Positions 1 to 10,600 of a DNA stretch of 64,000 nt are shown here, one piece after another. The stretch spans positions 62,001 to 126,000 of the forward strand of contig JAGLGN010000020.1 of the NCBI GenBank assembly GCA_023144005.1, read 5' to 3'. A program made the position numbers and the translations under genes. This stretch comes from a bacterium (lineage in GTDB: Bacteria; AUK180). Numbering within the stretch: position 1 is the stretch's first letter; every line of letters begins with the position of its first letter. The notes below the pieces were generated by a model, which was not told where the DNA came from, did not search any database, and saw only the letters and a list, made by a program, of their open reading frames with translations.

Positions 1-949
1 CCAGGTTGAGAACACCGATCACCTTAGCATCAATAATAAGCGGGGCGGCCATTTCCGAGTTCATCTTCGAATCCGCTTCAGAAATGTATCTCTTGTCATC
101 CCTGACATTATTGATCCGAATTACTCTTTTCTCTTTTGCCGCCAAGCCGGTAACTCCGCTTCCAAACGGTATTTTGGTCGCCTTCACGAATTGGTCACTT
201 GTTCCGTGCGCAGAAAAAATATCGAGACTGTCCTCCTTCTCATTGACCAGAAGGATCGCTGCGGATTCCGCGTTAAATATTTCGATGAGCTTCTTTACGA
301 TGAGGTCGATAACTCTTTTGGGTTCTAGATTAAGCAGCAGAAGACGGTCTATCCGGCGGAGATCTTCCAGTTCTTTCAACCTTTTCTTTTCTTTCTGATG
401 CATCAAAGCGTTCTGAAGTATGAGCTTATAGAAGGGTATCATGATCTCGTAAAGGCGAAGGTCATGTTCATCAAAATCCTGTCCGTCAAATCTGTCCGCG
501 ACGAAAAGATAGGCAATAACATCATTTTGAAGCATTATGGGTTCGAAGATACCGGAAAAGATATTGAAATCTGAAAACAATTTATTGAATACGGGATAAT
601 CCTTGATATTCTCCGGTGAAATGAGAAATCTCTTATTCTTCTGGAAAAGTTTTTTTATGCCTGCATTTCTTTCGGTAAAATGGGTGAATTCATTCTTGTC
701 AATACCGAAAGTATACAGAGGCAGAAAGAGCTCTTTCTTATCATCAAAATGATAGATAGCCGCTTTGCCGGCTCGAATAAGATGCATGACACTCGTTGCG
801 ATCCCCCATGTGGTGTCCAGAAAATTTTCAAAGGATTTCGGCAGAAGGGAATTGATCTCCTCCAATATGGCGACGATCTCCCGGGTATTGATCCTCTCTT
901 CAAGGTCTTTTATATTAAGATTAAAAAGTTCCTTGAAGAAATTTTTCAT
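1..949 (-). CDS. GAF-domain signalling protein, C-terminus cut by window edge
   Basis: The reverse strand is open from the ATG at 949 to the window edge (316 residues visible). It begins MKNFFKELFNLNIKDLEERI. A first GAF-like half (about residues 35-170) is followed by a linker rich in Lys and Glu. A clearer GAF domain follows (about residues 190-316), recognisable from IPFGSGVTGLAAKEKRVIRI and from APLIIDAKVIGVLNL at the edge. The start overlaps the P-II stop as ATGA, so the two genes are co-transcribed and probably act together. There is no signal peptide, so it is cytoplasmic. The output domain (kinase, GGDEF, HD-GYP, phosphatase or other) lies outside the window and cannot be guessed. The GAF call is from fold-like sequence pattern. 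Confidence 0.8.
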   Translation of the reverse strand, partial: MKNFFKELFNLNIKDLEERINTREIVAILEEINSLLPKSFENFLDTTWGIATSVMHLIRAGKAAIYHFDDKKELFLPLYTFGIDKNEFTHFTERNAGIKKLFQKNKRFLISPENIKDYPVFNKLFSDFNIFSGIFEPIMLQNDVIAYLFVADRFDGQDFDEHDLRLYEIMIPFYKLILQNALMHQKEKKRLKELEDLRRIDRLLLLNLEPKRVIDLIVKKLIEIFNAESAAILLVNEKEDSLDIFSAHGTSDQFVKATKIPFGSGVTGLAAKEKRVIRINNVRDDKRYISEADSKMNSEMAAPLIIDAKVIGVLNL

Positions 950-1287
950 TTTACCGCTTCCACTCCTGATTCCCCTGTTCTGATCCTGACAGCATCTTCA
1001 ACATTCTCGACCCAGATCTTACCATCGCCCATACGGCCTGTTTGCAGAAATTCCTGCAATTCCAAAATAATATCCTCAACTTCTTCATCAAGGACAAGGG
1101 TCTCCATTTTCATCTTTGGAAGAAGGTTTATCTTGAATTCTTTCCCTGAAATGAGCTCTTTATGGCCATATTGACGGCCGAACCCCCTAACTTCGTTGAA
1201 GGTCGCGCCTTTTATCTTAGTACCTTTAATGAATTCCAATAATTCCAATTCATCCCTCCTTTTGAATATTACAGTAACCTTTTTCAT
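946..1287 (-). CDS. P-II family nitrogen regulatory protein with non-uridylylatable T-loop
   Basis: A 113-residue protein of normal P-II length. Family hallmarks are EVRGFGRQYGHKELISGKEF (T-loop) and GDGKIWV with IRIRTGE near the C-terminus (nucleotide-binding C-loop). P-II trimers sense ATP/ADP and 2-oxoglutarate and control nitrogen enzymes and transporters. Gln39, used for Mg-ATP/2-oxoglutarate binding, is kept. Tyr51, the uridylylation site in enteric GlnB, is Phe, position 46 is Ile, and cyanobacterial Ser49 is Lys. Control by GlnD-type uridylylation is therefore unlikely. A promoter lies 17-45 nt upstream, and the gene leads a two-gene unit with the GAF protein. No amt or glnA gene is nearby, so assigning it to GlnB or GlnK is not possible. 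Confidence 0.93.
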   Translation of the reverse strand: MKKVTVIFKRRDELELLEFIKGTKIKGATFNEVRGFGRQYGHKELISGKEFKINLLPKMKMETLVLDEEVEDIILELQEFLQTGRMGDGKIWVENVEDAVRIRTGESGVEAVK

Positions 1288-1303
1288 ATGTTTCCCACGT
1301 TAT

Positions 1304-1332
1304 ATTATGCAGAATAATGGGCAAAAAGTCAA
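1304..1332 (-). promoter_or_regulatory. Sigma-70-type promoter of the P-II gene
   Basis: Reading the minus strand, TTGACT (1332-1327) and CATAAT (1309-1304) are separated by 17 nt. Transcription would start near 1297, giving a very short leader of about 10 nt with only a weak GGGA before the ATG at 1287. Confidence 0.65.
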
Positions 1333-1342
1333 ATATTAACCT

Positions 1343-1560
1343 AGTGTTCTGATTCATGAAATAGAGGCTAGAGGTTCGAGGTTGGTGAAGGGAAGATTGT
1401 TCAAAAGTTCAAGGTTAAGGTAAAATCTCTTTTTACTCTATCTTATAATTGTCAACTGTCAATTGTGTATAATCATCCTTTAGTTTCCCACTTGTCACTT
1501 GTGCTCTTGTCACTTGTGCTCCTATCAACCATTGTCATCGTATTTATGAATCAAAACACT
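1343..1560. repeat. MITE-like intergenic element with 18-bp terminal inverted repeats
   Basis: The left end reads AGTGTTCTGATTCATGAA (1343-1360). The reverse complement of the right end (1543-1560) is AGTGTTTTGATTCATAAA, a 16/18 match. Between them are short modules also found elsewhere in the window: a 20-mer at 1393-1412, shared inverted with 53041-53060, and an 18-mer at 1489-1506, shared inverted with 52948-52965. The element has no ORF and sits between the divergent P-II and giant-TPR promoters. No target-site duplication is obvious. Confidence 0.6.
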
Positions 1561-1570
1561 GTTAAAAAAC

Positions 1571-1599
1571 TTGAAAAAAAGTTGAAAATGGTATAAAAT
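1571..1599 (+). promoter_or_regulatory. Sigma-70-type promoter of the giant TPR operon, predicted leaderless
   Basis: TTGAAA (1571-1576) and TAAAAT (1594-1599) have a 17-nt spacer. The -10 box ends 6 nt before the ATG at 1606, so transcription should begin at or next to the start codon. No Shine-Dalgarno sequence lies between. Confidence 0.6.
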
Positions 1600-1605
1600 T
1601 CCTTT

Positions 1606-4600
1606 ATGGGGCAGAAAGAGGAACTTCAGATCTATTTGAACCGAGTTCAAAGCAAGGTAGCCGGGGAATCCGATTATCTTAATGCGATCCAGATATTCGC
1701 GGATCTCAAAAATTTTCCAAGGGTTATCACATTATCACAGCAGGGATTGGAGAATTTTCCGGATGAAGGGATATTCCATTACTGGTACGCCTTCGCTTCC
1801 TTTTACCTTAAGAAGTTCGAAGCCGCGTTCACAAGTGTCAATCTCGCGGTGAACAACAATACTGAACATCTGGATTCTATTCTGCTCGGATACAGGATAT
1901 CTATCGAGTCCTCTGATCCCGACAACGCCTTGATCTTTTTGAAATTAGGCGCGGATCGTTTCCCCGACGAAAGCGAAATGCATCAGACCATATTTGATTT
2001 TTTTGATAATAACGGTGAATTCGTTTCCAATCACGTCAATCTTATTACATCGGTTTATGCCAACGGAGAAAAACGGCTGGGAAAATTCCTTCTTGACACC
2101 TTCTACTCCGGCAAGATCACCACTGAACAGGCACTTGATGTATATATCGAGAATTTCTCCCAAAAAAGCGATGACAAAGACTTCTCGAGATTCGTCTGTA
2201 GTATCATCATAAAGGATGAGAGGACGGATAAACCCGCGTTATCGGTTCTGCAGGGTGTTTATGACAGCGGCAATAAATCAAAGGCCGTGGTCGGATATCT
2301 CTCGGATGTCTCTGCTGCCAAGGGCGCTTGGGGAGATGAGAATCAGATACTTTATGAACATGCTGTCGAACTGAACTGCGCTACTTACTCCGTTTTCAAA
2401 CTTCTGGCGAATAAATATATCTTACTGCAGCTCAAAGATGAAAATTCCCTTGATGTCATTTTTCAGTATTTCCTCTTTGAACCGGACAATAAAGACACCA
2501 TAACATATCTGATCCCCTTTGTTCTGAAGAAGAAAACATACACCGAGGATGAAAAGAATTTCCTGAAGATCGCATTTCGGCTCTTTCCCGATAATTTTGA
2601 TATCTTCGCGAAGCTTGTCGAGAATATGCTCTTTGATGTCAACGAAGTCATTGACAATCTGACATTTCTCCAGAGGTATATAGAGGAATTCCCCCAGTCA
2701 GAAGCTGCCATAAAACTACTTGGCTCGGCCTATCTGAAATTAGGAAGAAAGGACTCCGAGGCGCTTTTCATCTATGAAAAATTCGTAAGGTTCAATTCGG
2801 ATAGCCTTGAGTTGATCTCTATCCTTACCGAATACTATCTCTCCGAGAACCGCCGCAGCCGATTGGCGATAATCATCTATGAGAAGGCGTTCCAAATGGG
2901 GCTTACTTCCAAAGGGCTTTTCGGAATACTCGCCCTTTATTACCTTGACAATCAATCCATTACAGACAGCAACATACCGATCTTCATCAGCGTTTTCAAC
3001 AATTTAAGAAAGGATCCCCAACCCTATTCCAATTTTCTGAATACATTGTCCGGGGCGATCCTGAAGAAAAAGATCACTATCACGGAGAATGAGTTCTTCT
3101 TCGAATCCCTGAAAGACATTATCAAGATCCTTCAGCCGCAGGAGGATATATTCTATTCCGCATTCGTAAAACTGGGCATTTCACTCCATAAGATCGACAA
3201 TGACTCATTTGAGATCTACAAAAGGCTGATCGCGAAGTTCAAGGCCTCTAAGAAATTCCTCATGCTTCTTTTCGATGCCTATTCCTCGCGTAATGTCGTG
3301 GATGAAGAGGGACGCTCCGTTATGGAAGCGATCTATGAGAAACTCTCTGAATCGGACAAGCAAAAGGCAACGCTTCTTCTATCCCAGTATTACATGGATA
3401 ACAAGATAAAAGACGATTTTGCGGGCGGTATTATTTCCAAAGCGAATTCTCTTATTAAAGATGGTGTTAAACTTGAAGGGAATCTCGAAAAACTGGTACA
3501 GTACGCGGTAAAGAACGAGAAAAAGGATAGCGAGACCTTAGAGCTTTACTTCAGGTACCTTCAGATCAATCAGGAGAATCCTGCGGTGTTCAGATCAGCA
3601 TGTGAGCTAATTGTGGATAAGGCGATCTTTGAAAAGAAATTCCTTTCGATCATGAAGAAGGGAATGGAGCTCTTTGATGACTGGAGAGAACTGTTCAATC
3701 ATTATGCGGTCGCCTTGGCGAAGAACAAGATCCGCGAATCGGATTCTTATCCAATCTGGGAAAGATTCATTCTCTCCGGGAACAAGGACGACTCCATCGT
3801 AATCGAACTCCTGTCACATTATATCAATAAAGGCACATTGGACAGAAAAGCAGAGAGAGTATTTTCTTTTGCCATGGGCATCGGATATAAGAACGCGGAG
3901 ATACTTCTTCAATACTCCCGCATCCTTGCAAAGGACGGAAATTATAATAAACTTATCAATGTCATCAGCGATCTGATAAAATTCGACATCAAGGAAGTGG
4001 AAGATATCAAGTTCATAGCGGATACATTGCTATTTTATGCCAAATTTGATGTCCTGGAGAAATTTCTCGGTAAATACTCAGACAAATCCGAATTCATCCT
4101 TCGCTATAAATTAAGAAATCTCTTTTATTCGAATAAGCTGGCGGATAATGAAGAATGCCTGGCACGTTTTGTCTCAAAATACAAGATCAAGGACAATAAC
4201 GCCGATATCTACGAATTCTACGGCGACTTTTATTTCTACGAAAAACGTGACCTTAAGAAAGCCATTCACGGATACAGTGAGTATTTGAAAATGTCGCCCA
4301 ATGACGCGCTGATCCTTTATAAAGCCACCATTTGTGTCCTGGAGATAGGAGATACCTACTCCGCCCTGAAGTATGTCAAGAAGCTGCTGCTTTTCAGAGA
4401 ACATGATATTGAAGCTCAGAAGATTGCGGCGAATATACATTTCAAGCTGGGGCAATACCCCGAAGCATCGGGCTTTTATAAGAGGATCATATCGGTTGGA
4501 TACAAGGATACCGAGATACTGAAGAATTACGCATTAGCGCTTTTCTTCTCACAGCAGTATTACTCCGCCATTGACCTCTTCAGAGAGATCCTCACCGACG

Positions 4601-7600
4601 ACCCGAATAATCAGGAACTCCTTCTTAACCTTGCATATGCCTATACCTATATTGATTTCAAGGAAGAAGCCGAAGATACACTGAGAAAGATCATTGACAA
4701 TAACCCGCAGAATAAAGAAGCGCTCTTCGCGCTTTTCGCCATATACCTTGAAGATGTAAGAGCTGATGAACATGCCGAGGGGCTCTTCAATCTCGTATTG
4801 AAAATGGACCCCGAAAATCTCGATGCCTTAAAAATGCTTTCAATGATCTACGGAAAGCTCGGCCGAAATGATGAGCGGGCAATAAGCATTTATGTCAAGA
4901 TCCTGGATTACGGAGAACCTCCCCCGGAAATAATCAAGATACTGGCGAATAAGCTCAATGAAGAAGGCTCCGGACTGCATGGACAGTTCAGGATCAAGAT
5001 ATTCTCCAGGGCCGTCGAGTTCTTCCCTTCCAATGAGAAGTACTGGGTCTCTCTGATAGATCTGATCTCCGAAGAATTGGAATTAGAACCCTTTACAAAG
5101 ATACTTGAAGCCGCATATGAAAAGAAGATCAGAATATCTGTCTGCGCGGAAAAACTCGCGAAACTGGCCTATGACAAGGGCGAAATTGACAAGGCCTTGA
5201 TCTATGCGAAGACCGTGCTGGCGCATAATCCGTATAAGAGCGAAATATATAACCTGGTTGGCGAGATACTGATCGAAAAAGGCTCATTGGAAGAAGCAAA
5301 GGATGTATTGAATAATGCCTTGATATATGACTCGGGAAATTTCTACGCTTATTTGAACTCAGCCAAGGTCATGCATTTGATGAAGAATTTCCCCCTCGCT
5401 CTTAAATATCTGGAACGATCACTTAATATAAACAAGTACTATCTTCCGGGAATACTCCTCTACGCGGAAATTTCCGTGGAAAGGAATATTAATCTTGACA
5501 ATGCGAAGAACGCGCTCAAATTCGTCAAAGATATCTATCAGTCAAATTGGGAAATATCCTACTGGCTGGCCGTGATCAACAATTTAAAGGGAGATTCAGA
5601 ACTTGCTTTGATGCAGATCGACGAAGCTCTCGGTTTTGAATTGAACCTGGAATCAGTTCTACTGAAGGCGGAAATTCTGAAGCAGGACGGAAAATACCAG
5701 GAAGCTTTGGATTTTCTAAATCAACAGAAAGATGAACTTAACGCGCCTGAACTTTTCAACGCTTTGGGGCAATTGTACTTCGATTTGGACGATATAGAAT
5801 CATCAAAGGAAGCTTATTCACTGGCGGTATCGATCGATCCTAATTTTATTCAAACCCAGATAGCTTTAGCGAAACTGCATTATTCTGTGGATAAGGACCT
5901 CGAGACCGCGAAGGTAGAATTCATGAATATTCTGGAATTCAACGCCGAAAATGAAGAGGCGCAGAGATTTTTGGGCAAGATCCATTACCGCAAGAAAGAA
6001 TATAAAGAAGCATTAAAAGTTTATATGCGGGTTTTTGAATATCTGGATTATGAGGATCTGAAATACCTCACTTCGATATACTTCATGAGAGGGCTTTTTG
6101 ATGAAGTCCTTGAATTAGCGGCGAATCTTATACAGCAGAGAAGTGACGACCTGGATGTTGTCACCATTCTTTTTGAAACCTACTGCGCATTGCAGCTCTA
6201 TGACAAGGCCATTGACGCTTTCCAGACCTTGAGGATAAATGATTCTGAAAGAGCTCAGGAGTATTTCGAGAAGTATTTCGGAATTCTTATTTCTTCAGGA
6301 AATTACAAGAAACTCCGTGAAGAATTGCAGGAACTCATTAAGGATCAGAGGTACGGGGCAAAGTATGCCGAGTACTTCTTCTTTCTTGAATACATACTCT
6401 TTAACACCAAATTCGAGGATATCAAATTCCTTCTGAAGTTCCTTCTCGACAAAAAACAGGATAAGATAGATTTCAAGAAGAACAGAGACCTTATGCTTTT
6501 CCACATCCTTCTTCAGGAAAACGCCTTCTCTTCGATCGATACTTTCATTCATATCTTTAACAAAGAAGATGATACCATTCGTTTCCTTACAGCCATGTAT
6601 TATGTCAAAAGCGGCAAGGAAAAGGGCGCGTTGAATCTATTGAAGAGTTTTCACGAATATTGGTCAAGGCCTTATTTCACTCCATTCCTAGGCTACTCAA
6701 AAAAGATATTCGTACACCTTAAGGAAAGGTACAGGTTCAACCGGATCTGGGAAATGCTGGCTAATCAGGATATCAGAGATGAGAAAGATTATTGGTACAA
6801 GATCTTTCTTAAATACGCTGAAGAAAAATTAGGCGAAAAATTCCTTGAGAAGAACAAGATCGACAAGGGACTGCATACATTACACTCCCGATTGGAAAGA
6901 TATGAGCTGGCAAAGGGGAAAAAGGACTCTGATCTGAACTCGGATCTCTTTTTGAAGATGTATCAGTTGTATTTCTTCCTGGAGGGGGATTTCAAGGAAT
7001 GTCAGAAGATCGCCAAGAAGAATGATCAGCTACCGGGACTCCTGTTCTCAAAGGACCTCTTTACCGAACTTGCCAAGAAAAAAACTGACAATAAGAAGAT
7101 CATGACATTGGTTTCCAAAGAGCTCCTCATCGATGAGGTTCCCTATTTCATTGACTTCCTGTATGAATACAAGATACCTGAACTCGCTAAAATGACGATA
7201 CTTGACGCTGACAAGAAAAAATTGACAGAACATCACTCTGAGATCCTCTACAATTTATATGAAAAGGGCCTTCTGGAGCCCAATAAAGAAATAGAGGCGA
7301 TATTATCCAACTCAAGATCGTGCAATGCGCGCTTCCTCTTGCGCAACGGAAGATATGAAGAGGCCTATAAGACAGTCATGGAGATGAATTATCTGGAGTT
7401 CACATCCCCGGGTAATTGCAATAGCGTCATGGAAGCAATGAGGGTCAATGAGGATTACGATCAATTGCTGACCTATCGCTTTAGATATATCGACCCTTCA
7501 TTCGCCAATGACAATACCAATCTGTATTCCGCTATCGCCCTTTCTAAATTCTCCTTTGAGGAGCGAGCACATACACTGCTCTCGGGAATACAATTCGACA

Positions 7601-10600
7601 ATATCGAATTCCTGAACGCTACCAGGGATATTGCCACGGAAAATCAATATCCCGGGAAACAACGCATAGAGAACTTCCTCTCAACTTCTCCTCACCCGAA
7701 ACAGATCTTAGAGCTCTTCGACCTTCTCAAGGATTATGACCGGGATCTTCTGAAACAATTTGACGGGTCATTAAAAGAAATGCTCCCTGAGCCGATGTAT
7801 CTTCAGTTACAAGGCAGGGTTATCTTCATTGAAGGCGATATGACAGGGGCTCTTGATAAATTAAAGGATTCGGAAGATTATGAAGACCTGAAACTTATCG
7901 TTTCCCTCTCCTCGGGAATGGAGGCGAAGGATATCATCGAAAAAATGGTGGCCATAGTCAATAAGAAAAAAGAATATTACGAACAATACATTACTTTTCT
8001 CCCCTTCTCTTTCAAAGAGGTATTTCTTCACGCTGCCAGAGATGACCTATTCTCTCTTAAGACGCAGCTTTTTGAGCTTTTCGCAAATCTGCATGATCTT
8101 GAAGGGAAGCTCACCGTCGGGAAAGAATTGGTAAAATTCGATCCCACTCAGATCTATATTTACAAAGAGATATTCTATATTCTCCGGGACTTCAAGCAGG
8201 ATTATGTGGGATCATTGAAAATACTGAATAAAATGCTCAGCCTGAATCCCAAGGACGCTGATCTGATCCTGGAAAAAGGCAAGCTGCTCATTCAAGAAGG
8301 GCGTGAGGAATATGCCTTGAACTTCCTCCTTGAGAACAAGGGACTTTCAAGTAAGATACTCTCCTATATCGGCGAGATCAATGAAAAGAGAAAACGGCCG
8401 TCCGATGCCATCGAGATTTACGAACAGCTCTTTGATGCAACGGAAGATCTCATGTACTACGAGAAGGTGATCCAGCTCAAATATTCACTGGAATTATATT
8501 CTGAAATACTTGAAATGAACGAAAAGGACAGGAGAAAATCCGATCTTATCAATTATTATCTCGGAATGAGCCTTTTCCACCTTAAAGAATACAAGAAGGC
8601 AAATGAATTCCTGTCCAGCATTAAATCACCTAAATTCCCCCACAAGGATGATGTAGTGGTAACGATGGGCCTCATTTTCTTTAATCTTGGCGATTTCCAG
8701 AGATCTCAGAGTTTCCTGGAAAAAGCCATTAAGAATAAGAAAAGAGAAGACATCGCATGGGCGAAATTCGCTGAGATCCTCTATTCCAAAAAGAATATCC
8801 AGAAAGCCGAAAAAACGCTGGAAACCGCTATCGCCAAAGGATATACGGACCCATCTATACACCTTCTCGGCGCCGAGATCTACTTCACGATGAACAATAA
8901 GCAGAAACTGGTGAAGCAATTACGCATACTCTCCGGCGCTACTCTTCCGGATACGGTACAGAATCACTTAAGATATGGAATAATCCTTCATAAGACAGGC
9001 AAGGAGGAAAAGGCGGAATCTGAATTCCTGAGGATAATCGAAAACCTTCAGCCTGATAATCCCACCGCTTTGAAATACCTCATAGATATATATTTGAAAC
9101 AGGAGGCTTATACACGTTGTCTTCCCCTGGTAACACGGGCGTTCAAAAAGGAACCGAGAGGGAATGCTTTCACTTACGCCTCCGTTCTTTATGCCATGGG
9201 TAGATTCGATGAAGCGCGTGAGATCGCACGGAATATCAACTCCGACACAATGGAGGTCGAGCGATTCAAAGGGAAATTGTATTACGAGTTGAAATCCTAT
9301 GATGAGGCATTGGCGAGATTCAACGCCATACTTGAAAAAGAACCCAAGGATTTTGAGGCCTATCTCTATATCGGAAAGATCTACTACTCACTTTTTGATA
9401 TACCCAAGGCGATCGAATTCCTGAAGATCGCGGAGAACCTGGACGAGAACGACTTTGAGGTCCTGAAATTCCTCGGCCTGGCGTATAATAAGATGAGCGA
9501 TACCATAAACACGATCATCTTTCTAAAAAAAGCCCTGTCCCTTAATGCCAAAGATCATGAAACGATCAGGGAGCTGGCTCAATTGTACTACTCAAAGAAA
9601 CGCTATAAAGAAGCCATAAAGGAATTCAGCCGTGTAATCGCAGTTAAGTTCAACCTTCCGTCCGTACACTTTCAAATGGCAAAAGCGTACCGTCATTTGG
9701 GAGATTATGATAATGCGGAGATCCATGTGAACAATGCCCTTGAATTTACACCGGCTGAAGAGGTGTTCCTTGAGGAGAAGATCAACATACTCCAGAATCT
9801 CGAGAGACATTCGGACATTGTAACAACGCTTCAGGATTTCTCCAAGAATGCCAGTTTAGACGCGAAACTTGTTCTTACAATGGTTGAGAGCTTGAGAAAA
9901 CTCAATCGCTTCACTGCAGCTCTGAAGATTGCAGAGAATTACAAGATCCCTGAAATGGCCGCTAACGATTTCAAGAAGGAAAAAGCAATTCTGCTTTATC
10001 AATTGAAAAAATATGATGAGGCGCTTCCCCTTCTGGAGGAATTGCACAAGAATTCGGACAGTGATGAGGTATTCATTATCCTCTGTTTCACCTTAATAGA
10101 GATGAAGAACACACAGAGATTGAGAACACTCGTTAAGAATTATAAGGGAGAATTGCTGAAAAGTGAATATATCCCGTATATCAGAGGTTTTATTGAGATC
10201 AATGATGGCAATAAGGAAATCGCCCTGAATTACTTCTATCAATCCATCACGATGAACAAGGCTTTCGTTCCCGCTTACAGGAGGCTCAGCGACATCTATA
10301 TACAGAATTCCAATTATGTAATGGCAATCGACATTCTTCACAAGGCATTGGCCTATGAAGATACCAAGAAGAACGATCTTTATTATTTCCTTGGATATTC
10401 CTATTTGCAGCTGAACGACCTCTTCAATGCTCTCAAATACATCAAAGAAGCTCTGAAGTGGGATTATCTCAACTCAGCCGAACTTACCGCGGAGATCTAC
10501 AAAGCACTTGGATTATTCGGATACGGGCTCATCAGCATGAAGAAGCTGTGGATGGAGGAAAGGGTGAATTCCGCATTCGCCTGGAAATCCATTATTTACT

